Both the position numbers and the translations under genes were made by a program. This document shows positions 14,651 through 22,048 of a stretch of 26,987 nucleotides of DNA, piece by piece. The notes under the pieces were generated by a model. It searched no databases. It had not been told where the DNA came from and saw nothing but the letters and a program-made list of their open reading frames with translations. Location of the stretch: positions 3,076-30,062 of the forward strand of contig PEZR01000005.1 of assembly GCA_002773975.1 (NCBI GenBank), read 5' to 3'. This DNA comes from Bdellovibrio sp. CG10_big_fil_rev_8_21_14_0_10_47_8. Its GTDB lineage: Bacteria; Bdellovibrionota; Bdellovibrionia; Bdellovibrionales; Bdellovibrionaceae. Numbering within the stretch: position 1 is the first letter of the stretch; each line of letters opens with the position of its first letter.

Positions 14651-16457
14651 GAAAAATAGGTTTCATAAAGCCTTGGGCTCTTTGGCACATCGGGGTCCCG
14701 ATGGGGACGGAGTATGGCAGGACGGTGGGCATGCGATATTGGGCCATCGTCGTTTGGCCATCATCGACGTCAGCAATTTGGCATCCCAGCCAATGCAGTA
14801 TCGTGGTCGGTACAATCTTGTTTTCAATGGAGAGATTTACAATTTTTTAGAAATTCGGCGGGAACTTGAGGCTCGGGGGCATCGGTTTGTTAGCCACTCG
14901 GACACCGAAGTTTTGCTGGCGGCTTTTGCGGAGTGGGGTCCTCAGTGCTTGCAGAAATTCAATGGAATGTGGGCCTTCGCTATCTGGGACAGCCTTGAGA
15001 AGAAGCTTTTTCTGTCTCGCGATCGACTGGGAAAGAAGCCTTTGTATTATGCTCATGTCGGCGGACAGTTGATTTTTGGATCAGAGCAAAAGGCAATTTT
15101 GCCTTTTCTGCCAAGGGTTCGACCGTCGGCGAACTTTGAATCTTTGTGCAACAATGCCTATGCCTATGAAGCAACGGAAGAAACTTTATTTGAAGGGGTT
15201 CGCCGATTTCCCGCGGCTCACTATGCTTGGTTGCAGGGGGACCGACTGGTTAAAACACAGTATTGGTCCGTCATCGAAAGTTCAACGATGGTGCCGTCGT
15301 CATATGATCAACAAGTCGAACAGTTGCGGGAATTATTGGTGGACTCGTGTCGGATTCGAATGCGAGCCGACGTTCCGATCGGCACAGGATTAAGTGGCGG
15401 TGTGGACTCTAGCGCGGTGGCAGCGGCCTTGTCCGAAGCGATGAAGAGGTCCAATAAAGAAGGGGCCGCCAGCAATTGGCAGAATTCCTTTGTCGCCAGT
15501 TTTCCGGGAACTGTGATGGACGAAAGCACTCAGGCAGAGCAGGTTGCAAAGCATCTAGGGATTCAACACACCAAGGTGATCATTCAACCAGAGCAATACG
15601 CAACCCAATTGGAGAGACTGGTTTACATGATGGAGGACATCCACGAGGTTAACCCCATCCCACATATTGCCTTGTATCGGGAGATGCGAGCAAAGGGAGT
15701 CCTAGTCACCTTGGATGGGCATGGTGGGGACGAGCTTTTTTGTGGGTATGAGTCCTCGATTTTACATGCTCTGCCCGAGACCCTTGGAAGCTGCTCTGCG
15801 GCGCGCTCTGTGCTTCAGACCTACCATGACTGTCACCCTCAGAATCAGTATTTTCGCGGTATGACAAAAAATCAGATTGCTTGGTATCTCTTCAAAGCCA
15901 AGGGGCGAATGATTTTACAAGAGGGTCTGTTGTCTGAGCATCGACTAAAATCCCACTTTGGTGCTTTGAACGCCCATTTGTTTGAGCTCAGTTTTCGGAC
16001 GGTTTTTCCGACGCTGCTTCGGAATTACGATCGATATTCAATGATCAACGGGGTGGAGATTCGTATGCCCTTGATTGATCATCGCATTGTCAGCTTTGCG
16101 TTCTCGATTCCTTGGCAATCCAAGCTAAAAAATGGCTTCACAAAAAGCCTACTTCGTGATGCTGTGTCCCCTTGGCTTCCCCCAGAGATTGTGCGGAGAA
16201 AGACGAAGATCGGCTTTGCTCCACCCATTCAGGACTGGATGCGAGGACCCCTGAGGACATATTTGATGGACGAGATCGAGTCCAAGTCTTTCAGAGAGGC
16301 CAACCTCATTTCAGCCGAAGAGCTGGGGCCTAAAATCAAAAGTTTGGTTGACGGAGAAAATCGACCAATTTTGTATGAAGCTGAACAGACGTGGAAGCAG
16401 TTCAATATTTACTTGTGGGAAAAGGCTTTTATTCAAAATCAGTTATGGAAAATTTAA
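14616..16457 (+). CDS. Asparagine-synthase-like glutamine amidotransferase
   Basis: This class II amidotransferase takes ammonia from glutamine to amidate a carboxylate after adenylation. The 613-residue protein starts MCGILGAV with Cys2 as the glutaminase nucleophile. AHRGPDGDG, GHRRLAIID, FNGEIYN and SHSDTEVLLAAF complete domain 1 (about 1-170). The synthetase domain has the PP-loop GTGLSGGVDSSAVAAAL (about 256-272) and the LDGHGGDELFCGY motif. The GTG start is fixed by Cys2 and has AAGGAA upstream. AsnB-like enzymes in O-antigen loci (Francisella WbtH, Pseudomonas WbpS) amidate hexuronic acids. Here the carboxylate could belong to a uronic or nonulosonic acid. A housekeeping asparagine synthetase is unlikely in this setting. 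Confidence 0.9.
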   Translation: MCGILGAVPAIEKNRFHKALGSLAHRGPDGDGVWQDGGHAILGHRRLAIIDVSNLASQPMQYRGRYNLVFNGEIYNFLEIRRELEARGHRFVSHSDTEVLLAAFAEWGPQCLQKFNGMWAFAIWDSLEKKLFLSRDRLGKKPLYYAHVGGQLIFGSEQKAILPFLPRVRPSANFESLCNNAYAYEATEETLFEGVRRFPAAHYAWLQGDRLVKTQYWSVIESSTMVPSSYDQQVEQLRELLVDSCRIRMRADVPIGTGLSGGVDSSAVAAALSEAMKRSNKEGAASNWQNSFVASFPGTVMDESTQAEQVAKHLGIQHTKVIIQPEQYATQLERLVYMMEDIHEVNPIPHIALYREMRAKGVLVTLDGHGGDELFCGYESSILHALPETLGSCSAARSVLQTYHDCHPQNQYFRGMTKNQIAWYLFKAKGRMILQEGLLSEHRLKSHFGALNAHLFELSFRTVFPTLLRNYDRYSMINGVEIRMPLIDHRIVSFAFSIPWQSKLKNGFTKSLLRDAVSPWLPPEIVRRKTKIGFAPPIQDWMRGPLRTYLMDEIESKSFREANLISAEELGPKIKSLVDGENRPILYEAEQTWKQFNIYLWEKAFIQNQLWKI

Positions 16458-17725
16458 AACCAAAGGTCATTTTTTTCGCACCGATCCTAGAATACCCTCC
16501 AGCCGGGGGCCCACAAATGAGCGTCACCAATGCCGTGAAAGCTCTCAGTGAAGTTTCACAGCTTCACATTATCACCACTGTTCCAGAAAGTCGTCTGGGC
16601 CCAGAGGCACAGGCCTTTTTTAAAAGCAAATCCCACGCCTTGGTGTTTGCACCCTCAAGCACCTTTAATTCAAATCATCCCCTGGGAGATCGTATTCTTC
16701 GCAAGGTGCGAAGACTGATTTCCCCGTTGCTTGCTTTGGCAGATGTGCGATTTACCGTTGAATATGCTAGAAAATATCAAATTGAAATCTTCTGGGTGGA
16801 TCGTGTTTTAGAATACACTTTCTATGTTTTTCAACAGCTGCGACGAAAAGAGCCCCGGGCTTATGTCATCGGCGATACCTGCTCGGTCTATTCTCGTTTT
16901 GTTCTTCGTGAGTTGCCATTGATCAAGAACCCCATTCGTCGCTGGTGGGTGGAGCAACGGGGTCGAAAAAAGATCCAAGAAGAAAAAGAGCTGACAGAGT
17001 TCGCTAATGTTGTGACGGCTGTTTCAGAGCTCGATGCCGAGTATTTTCGTTCCATCGCCCCTCGTCCTCAGACAATTAAGTTGTTCTCTAACGTAGTTGA
17101 TTTGTTGGATTACAAGACCCACGTGCCAGCCCCGGCCTCACTGCAAAAGCCCTATGTTTTATTGATGGGGGTGTTCGGTCATAAGAACAGTCCCATGGAC
17201 CGTGCAGCGAAATGGTTGGTGGAAGAAATCATGCCGCTGGTTTTGTCTGAAGTTCCAGATGCACGTTTGTATATTGTGGGAAAAAATTCAGATCGGACTC
17301 TGGCACACTATCAAAGCCCATCCGTCGTTGTTACCGGTCGAGTGCCCTCGATGCTGCCGTATTTGCAGGGTGCTAGCGCAACACTTGTTCCTTTGATGTA
17401 TGAGTCAGGAACTCGATTCAAAATTTTAGAGTCTGGAGCTGCGGCAATCCCCTGTATCTCGACAACACTGGGAGCCGAAGGCATTCGAGTGACAGACAAA
17501 GAAAATATCATCATCGCCGACAATACGGTGGATTTTGCGCGAGCTATTGTCGACATTTTTAAAAATCCTGAGGCAGCAAAGAGTCTGGGACAAAATCTAC
17601 ATACTTTGGTGAAAGATCAATATAGCATTGAAACTCAAAAAAGAGATGCGGACACCGTCCTTCAATTTCTTCATGGGACAGGAAAAAGTGCCCGCGATCC
17701 GGGTGCGGAGATGAATTCTCCGTGA
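16445..17725 (+). CDS. Glycosyltransferase, GT4-like
   Basis: This cytoplasmic GT-B glycosyltransferase probably adds one sugar to the lipid-linked glycan. From ATG 16445 it is 426 residues. The frame is open further upstream but only inside the AsnB-like gene. The N-terminus VIFFAPILEYPPAGGPQMSV is a classic GT4 acceptor-domain opening. The C-terminal domain has YVLLMGVFGHKNSPMDRAAK and ARLYIVGKNSD. It also has LVPLMYESGTRFKILESGAA, with the donor-binding Glu, and CISTTLGAEGI. It overlaps the previous gene by 13 bases and ends in a GTGA overlap with the next. Donor and acceptor cannot be read from the sequence. Confidence 0.88.
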   Translation: MENLKPKVIFFAPILEYPPAGGPQMSVTNAVKALSEVSQLHIITTVPESRLGPEAQAFFKSKSHALVFAPSSTFNSNHPLGDRILRKVRRLISPLLALADVRFTVEYARKYQIEIFWVDRVLEYTFYVFQQLRRKEPRAYVIGDTCSVYSRFVLRELPLIKNPIRRWWVEQRGRKKIQEEKELTEFANVVTAVSELDAEYFRSIAPRPQTIKLFSNVVDLLDYKTHVPAPASLQKPYVLLMGVFGHKNSPMDRAAKWLVEEIMPLVLSEVPDARLYIVGKNSDRTLAHYQSPSVVVTGRVPSMLPYLQGASATLVPLMYESGTRFKILESGAAAIPCISTTLGAEGIRVTDKENIIIADNTVDFARAIVDIFKNPEAAKSLGQNLHTLVKDQYSIETQKRDADTVLQFLHGTGKSARDPGAEMNSP

Positions 17726-18969
17726 TTTCGGCGAAACCTTTTTCTTCTTCTAAACGCTATATTATTACCAATTTTGCCTATGGATTTGGCCCTTTTCTAA
17801 GAACAACAGAAATGGCCTTGGCGACGGCGGACCTGCTGAAAAAAGTCACGCAGCAGGATTTCAACATTATTGTGCCCTGGGTTTATGGCGAGCCTCAAAA
17901 GCGTATTTTGTTGGAAGAGTTTGGAGACGTTCTGCGCGAACGTCCTGATGCCATTTTGCTCGATAAACGAATTGGAGCGCAGCTTGAGCTCATCTTTTAC
18001 GGGGAAAAAGGTTACGAGGAGTCGCTCAAGTATTTTTATCACAATCATGAACGCGTGACCGATGCGATCAATCAGTACATTGACAATGGAATTGTCGCCG
18101 AAAACATGGCCGGAGATCCGATCGATATCGCCAAGTCTGAGATTGCCATGTGTATCAGTCGGGCACCTCGAGTTTATTTTGATATTGAGCCTTCTTATTA
18201 CACCAGCTTTGGTTACATTTCCGAGATTTTGGAACGCAGTTTGGGTGTGCCCGAGGTGGCTTGTGATCAGGAGCTTGCGGAGAATCTTATTCCTCTGTTC
18301 GTAGAGATCGAAAAAAAACATCGGCTTCATTTTATCGCTGAACCGGGGACCTTTAGTTACCTCGAGAATCGGCAGCCTCGATACAACACTGAAATTATGA
18401 CCCCTCCGAATGCTCACCCCCCCAAAGATCCTGATTGTGTGGACGTGGAGCGAGGAATTTATGTGACGGTCACTGGAATTCCGGGTTTGGAGCGTTTATT
18501 CAACGAGGCTCAGCGTCTTGGATTTCGTTTTTATTCCAATAAGGCCAATTGTGTACCTGATTCTATTCGAGCGCTGCCTCACATCTTAAAGTGTCCAAAT
18601 GTTGCCTTGCACTTTGCTCGGGCTGGTTGGGGTTCCATTTGGTATTCTCTTTTTTCAGATGTTCCCTTGGTTGTTCCCAAGTATGACAAATCGGACGACC
18701 CTGAAATCTATTTCAATAATCTATGTTTACAAAAGTTGGGGCTGGGAGTCATTTACGACCGGCAGCCTTTGCCGGAGCTCTTTAAGTACACTGACAGCTA
18801 TCGTGCCGCAGCAGCGCGCGAGAAAAATCGCCTTCGGAGCGCCTATGGAACGATCAACGGTGTTCGATACACCGCTGAAAAAATTGTCGAAGATTATGTG
18901 CAGATGGAGCTGTCATTGCGTGGCCTTCGTGGGTCGAATCTATCGACGTCGTCACTGCTCAAACAATGA
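17722..18969 (+). CDS. Hypothetical protein, GT-B/GT1-like C-terminal half
   Basis: I cannot name this 415-residue protein. The GTG start overlaps the previous stop (GTGA). The N-terminus (YIITNFAYGFGPFLRTTEMA) suggests a Rossmann-like first domain. The C-terminal half reads like a UDP-glycosyltransferase or MurG-type donor domain: PNVALHFARAGWGSIWYSLF, then DVPLVVPKYDKSDDPEIYFN and LQKLGLG. That is the order seen in GT1/GT28 (glycine-rich loop, 'PLV-P' strand, acidic residue, 'LGLG'). A middle segment rich in acidic residues and the AHPPKDPDC stretch are unusual. It ends the first part of the rightward cluster, 83 bases before the second neuB. A glycosyltransferase is likely; specificity is unknown. 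Confidence 0.55.
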   Translation: MISAKPFSSSKRYIITNFAYGFGPFLRTTEMALATADLLKKVTQQDFNIIVPWVYGEPQKRILLEEFGDVLRERPDAILLDKRIGAQLELIFYGEKGYEESLKYFYHNHERVTDAINQYIDNGIVAENMAGDPIDIAKSEIAMCISRAPRVYFDIEPSYYTSFGYISEILERSLGVPEVACDQELAENLIPLFVEIEKKHRLHFIAEPGTFSYLENRQPRYNTEIMTPPNAHPPKDPDCVDVERGIYVTVTGIPGLERLFNEAQRLGFRFYSNKANCVPDSIRALPHILKCPNVALHFARAGWGSIWYSLFSDVPLVVPKYDKSDDPEIYFNNLCLQKLGLGVIYDRQPLPELFKYTDSYRAAAAREKNRLRSAYGTINGVRYTAEKIVEDYVQMELSLRGLRGSNLSTSSLLKQ

Positions 18970-19052
18970 AATAGCTGGATAGTTTTTCCACGGTTATGTT
19001 AGAGTTTCCCTCTTAAATGATAGGTTAAGATTTAAGATAATTGGGGGGCCAG
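18970..19052 (+). promoter_or_regulatory. Intergenic leader before the second neuB
   Basis: This 83-base AT-rich gap is the only sizeable break inside the rightward cluster and may hold an internal promoter. It contains a tandem 7-base repeat, TTAAGAT at 19025-19031 and 19032-19038, running into TTAAGATAAT. The G-rich stretch 19043-19048 is the ribosome-binding site for the following ATG. I do not see a convincing -35/-10 pair or a terminator. Confidence 0.3.
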
Positions 19053-20024
19053 ATGACCAAAATCATCGTTGAAATTTGCCAGAATCATAGCGGTAATCGG
19101 GAAACATTTGCCAAAATGATCGAGTCCGCAGCTCGGAGCGGAGCAGATTACGTTAAGATGCAGTCGATTTTCTCGGAAGATCTGACAATGAGGCCTCGCT
19201 TTGAAGACGGCGAAACCCTGGCCGACGGAACTGTGAAGACAATTAAGCGTCCCTATGGGGCCGAGAAATCAAGGCTTTCCAAGCTTGATTTGACCCTCCA
19301 AGATCATGATTTTTTTATCAGCAAGTGCAAAGAGCTCGGCGTGATTCCGATGACGACGATTTTTTCTCGCCATCGAATTCCGGAAATTGGGGCCTTGGCA
19401 TGGCCAGAAAAAACCATCAAGGTTGCAAGTTATGATTGTGCAAGTTGGCCCATGCTGAAGGAGCTGGCGGCGCATTTTGACCGTTTCATTATTTCTACGG
19501 GTGCGATGGAGGATCAAGAGATCATAAAGACCGCCGAGTTGATGAAGAGTCTTGGAAAGGGGTTCACCTTTCTTCACTGTGTGACATGTTATCCAAATAC
19601 CATGGAAATGTGCCATCTTTCGCGCATGGATTGGCTGAGGACACTCACTCCACTTGTCGGTTGGTCTGATCACAGCTTGGTCGAGCGAGATGGAATTACG
19701 GCCAGCAAGGTGGCCATCATGTTGGGTGCTGATTTTATTGAACGTCATTTTACTGTGAATACAAAAAATGAAACGAAAGATGATCCAATTTCCATTAATC
19801 CTGCTCAGCTTAAAGAGCTCAGTGATTTTCGACGGCTATCCAAAGATGAACAGAAACAGCAGATTGAAAAAAGCATTCCTGAATGGAAAACTCTTTTGGG
19901 GGAAAGTCGTCGTCGTCTGAGCCAGGCTGAACTCTTAAATCGAGACTACTATCGCGGTCGTTTTGCGAGCCCCGGTGGAAATGAAACCTGGGTTTATAAC
20001 TGGGAAGAAAAGAATCTTTCCTAA
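19053..20024 (+). CDS. NeuB-family nonulosonate synthase lacking the SAF domain, copy 2
   Basis: This is a PEP-condensing synthase of the NeuB family. The barrel motifs align with copy 1: VEICQNHSGN, DYVKMQSIF (Lys35), TTIFS, ISTGAM, LHCVTCYPN, GWSDHSL and IERHFTV. Some differ at conserved positions; for example CVTCYPN replaces CTTDYPA. The 323-residue protein stops about where the SAF/antifreeze-like domain should begin. Its last 60 residues (LLGESRRRLSQAELLNRDYY) do not resemble that domain. ATG 19053 has a G-rich site 4 bases upstream; TTG 19041 precedes it and is rejected. The stop is followed by a hairpin, then a cytidylyltransferase gene. It probably makes a different acid from copy 1. 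Active-site change through missing SAF loops is inferred, since that domain caps the site of the partner subunit in NeuB. Confidence 0.85.
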   Translation: MTKIIVEICQNHSGNRETFAKMIESAARSGADYVKMQSIFSEDLTMRPRFEDGETLADGTVKTIKRPYGAEKSRLSKLDLTLQDHDFFISKCKELGVIPMTTIFSRHRIPEIGALAWPEKTIKVASYDCASWPMLKELAAHFDRFIISTGAMEDQEIIKTAELMKSLGKGFTFLHCVTCYPNTMEMCHLSRMDWLRTLTPLVGWSDHSLVERDGITASKVAIMLGADFIERHFTVNTKNETKDDPISINPAQLKELSDFRRLSKDEQKQQIEKSIPEWKTLLGESRRRLSQAELLNRDYYRGRFASPGGNETWVYNWEEKNLS

Positions 20025-20029
20025 GTGAC

Positions 20030-20048
20030 CCCCGTTTTAAGAACGGGG
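20030..20048 (+). other. Intergenic hairpin between second neuB and second neuA
   Basis: CCCCGTT (20030-20036) pairs perfectly with AACGGGG (20042-20048) around a TTAAG loop. The 7-bp GC-rich stem begins 5 bases after the stop codon. No T-run follows, so a classic Rho-independent terminator is unlikely. It could stabilise the upstream mRNA or reduce read-through to the gene at 20068. Confidence 0.45.
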
Positions 20049-20067
20049 ATTTGGGTGTAGTGAAATC

Positions 20068-20859
20068 ATGACAAGAATCGTATCGGCTCAAAAATCGTCA
20101 ACATATTCTCACAAAGGGAAGTCCCTGAGGATTCTAGCGATTATTCCGGCTCGTGGTGGCTCCAAAGGAGTTCCAAGGAAAAATCTCCGACCCCTCGGAG
20201 GCGAGCCGCTTTTATATTATATGCTGAAGGCCGCAATGGAGGCACAGACCCTCACCAGAGTCGTAGTGTCTACTGAAGATGACGAAATCATGCAGGTCGC
20301 CGAAAGTCTTGCGGGGAAAAATGTTGTCATCCGACGACCACAAGAGCTCGCCCAGGACGTTTCGGCGGATGCGCCGATGCTTCAGCATGCTGTTCGTGAG
20401 GTTGAAAAGTTAGATGGAGTGACTTTTGACTATGTTGTGCAGCTTCATGCAACGACCCCATTTTTTACAGCCCAAGATATTGATCAGGCTTTGGGTCTTG
20501 TTTTGGCAGATCCTGCGGCAGATTCTGTGGTCAGTGTTTTTCAGGTAAATAGCTTTCACCCGTCCAAGCTAAAACAGATCTGCGGAAATCGATTGCAACA
20601 GTACGTCGAGCAGTTCGAAGAGAAAACAACATCCCGCCGCCAGGATTTTCATCCGGTTTACAAACGCAACGGTGGTCTTTATGCCACCAAACGAGAGGTC
20701 GTGATGAACTGGGGACGTGTATGGGGAGATCATGTTATTCCCTATGTGATGCCTGACTACAAATCTCTTGAGGTAGATTCGCCGATCGATTTTTTCTTGG
20801 CAGACCTGCTGATGAAGCACCTCAAAGGACATGCAAGTATTGAGGAGGCGATAAAATAA
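20068..20859 (+). CDS. CMP-nonulosonate synthetase family, copy 2
   Basis: This second acylneuraminate cytidylyltransferase-like protein has 263 residues. It carries a 20-residue N-terminal extension before ILAIIPARGGSKGVPRKN (22-39). TRVVVSTEDDEIMQVAE, VIRRPQELAQDVSADAPM, VQLHATTPFFTAQDID and the C-terminal SLEVDSPIDFFLAD complete the family pattern. GGLYATKRE is typical of the NeuA/LegF substrate region. The ATG lacks a clear ribosome-binding site, so the extension's start is uncertain. The stop and next start overlap (TAATG). With the neighbouring NeuB-like gene it forms a synthase/activase pair separate from the first, presumably for a different acid. Confidence 0.88.
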   Translation: MTRIVSAQKSSTYSHKGKSLRILAIIPARGGSKGVPRKNLRPLGGEPLLYYMLKAAMEAQTLTRVVVSTEDDEIMQVAESLAGKNVVIRRPQELAQDVSADAPMLQHAVREVEKLDGVTFDYVVQLHATTPFFTAQDIDQALGLVLADPAADSVVSVFQVNSFHPSKLKQICGNRLQQYVEQFEEKTTSRRQDFHPVYKRNGGLYATKREVVMNWGRVWGDHVIPYVMPDYKSLEVDSPIDFFLADLLMKHLKGHASIEEAIK

Positions 20860-21299
20860 TGATTGAACGTATTCAGCACTTAGATAAAGAACTAGCTTTG
20901 ATTGTCCGACATTCTTTTCGTAAAGAGGGGATTGAATTCTTCACTCCGAATACCTATTCGCAACAAATAGGTTATATGAATCGTCCGACTGGGTATGTTA
21001 TCGCACCCCATGTCCACAATGCTGTTCCTCGCGAAGTTCAGTTCACCAAAGAAGTTCTGTTGATAAAGAGCGGTCGCTTGCGAGTGGATTTCTATTCTGA
21101 TTCTCAGGAATACCTGGAGAGCACGATTTTATTTGCGGGGGATATCATTTTGTTGGCCTTCGGAGGTCATGGTTTTGTGATGTTGGAGCCGACCGAAATT
21201 ATTGAAGTGAAGCAGGGGCCTTACGCTGGAGATCAAGATAAGACCCGATTTGAACCAGTTGAGGACGCCAAGGTGAAATTGAGGAAGGGAAATTCCTGA
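20859..21299 (+). CDS. Cupin-like protein
   Basis: This 146-residue protein looks like a single-domain cupin. The core has APHVHN (two histidines that could bind a metal), EVLLIKSGRLRVDFYS (strand-turn-strand) and LFAGDIILLAFGGHGFVML, the second cupin motif with a histidine. GAGGAGG lies 10 bases before the ATG, and its start and stop overlap both neighbours by one base. Cupins in sugar loci include isomerases and epimerases (WbuC-, FdtA- or RmlC-like), but I cannot assign a reaction. Its position between a cytidylyltransferase and a sugar-type methyltransferase suggests a modifying role. Confidence 0.7.
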   Translation: MIERIQHLDKELALIVRHSFRKEGIEFFTPNTYSQQIGYMNRPTGYVIAPHVHNAVPREVQFTKEVLLIKSGRLRVDFYSDSQEYLESTILFAGDIILLAFGGHGFVMLEPTEIIEVKQGPYAGDQDKTRFEPVEDAKVKLRKGNS

Positions 21300-22048
21300 T
21301 GAGTTCAGTTTTTGATTCCTACGGCGCTTATTACGATCTTCTTTACGGTGATAAAAACTATGCTGCTGAAGTCGAGTATATTGATAATTTGCTTAAGCGG
21401 TATGGAAAAGACACTCGTCAAATTATTGAACTGGGAGCAGGGACCGGTATTCATGGGTCCCTTTTGGCAGAAAAAGGGTACAAAATAAATGGCATCGAAT
21501 TGAGTTCTCAAATGGTTGCCAGAGCGAGAGTCTCGTCGGGATTTTCAATTCAACAGGGGGATATTCGCAGCTTACGTTTGAATCAGACTTTTGATGCGGC
21601 TATTTCTCTCTTTCATGTCTTGAGCTATCAAGTGACCAATGAAGATATCTTGGAGACTTTAAAGACGGCGCATCTTCATCTGAGACCGGGAGCTATTTTT
21701 ATTTTTGATTTTTGGTATTCGCCGGCTGTTTATTCACAACGACCCGAAAGTCGCGTGAAAACGATGGAAAATGCTCAGGCAAAAATCACCCGATGGGCAG
21801 AGCCAAAAATCTATGCCAATGAAAATCGGGTTGATGTGCAATACAAAATTCATGCAGAAGAGATTCAGACCCGAAAAACCGATGAGTTTTTCGAGACTCA
21901 TTCGATGCGGCACTTTTCTCTTCCAGAAATTGATCTGCTCGCGACGGCAACTGGTTTTGAGCGGATTCAAGCCGAGGAGTTTTTAACCGCGGCTGCGCCG
22001 AGTGAAAATACTTGGGGAGTTTGCGTAGTATTGAGGAGACGGCCATGA
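21299..22048 (+). CDS. SAM-dependent methyltransferase resembling amino-sugar N-methyltransferases
   Basis: This 249-residue class I methyltransferase opens with YYDLLYGDKNYAAEVEYI, followed by motif I IIELGAGTGIHGSLLAEKGY (about 42-61). IELSSQMVARAR binds the ribose region, and then come IQQGDIRSLRL and FDAAISLFHVLSY. This opening, and the FDFWYSPAVY segment after motif IV, resemble TylM1/DesVI-type enzymes that N-methylate nucleotide-linked amino sugars. The gene overlaps the aminotransferase gene by 4 bases (ATGA), so a methylated amino sugar from that enzyme is a reasonable hypothesis. O-methylation cannot be excluded. The 5' end overlaps the cupin stop by one base. Confidence 0.82.
   Translation: MSSVFDSYGAYYDLLYGDKNYAAEVEYIDNLLKRYGKDTRQIIELGAGTGIHGSLLAEKGYKINGIELSSQMVARARVSSGFSIQQGDIRSLRLNQTFDAAISLFHVLSYQVTNEDILETLKTAHLHLRPGAIFIFDFWYSPAVYSQRPESRVKTMENAQAKITRWAEPKIYANENRVDVQYKIHAEEIQTRKTDEFFETHSMRHFSLPEIDLLATATGFERIQAEEFLTAAAPSENTWGVCVVLRRRP

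Noticed and set aside
17797..18417. A 206-codon open frame on the minus strand
   Set aside because: It lies entirely inside the 17722-18969 gene and its translation shows no recognisable motif; it is an antisense shadow.
19041..19052. TTG at 19041 as the start of the second neuB
   Set aside because: It would place the G-rich ribosome-binding site inside the coding region; the ATG at 19053 fits the site and the family N-terminus.
12480..20859. The two cytidylyltransferase genes as a recent tandem duplication
   Set aside because: Their proteins differ in length and in most residues outside the ARGGSKG loop, so they look like old paralogues or separate acquisitions.
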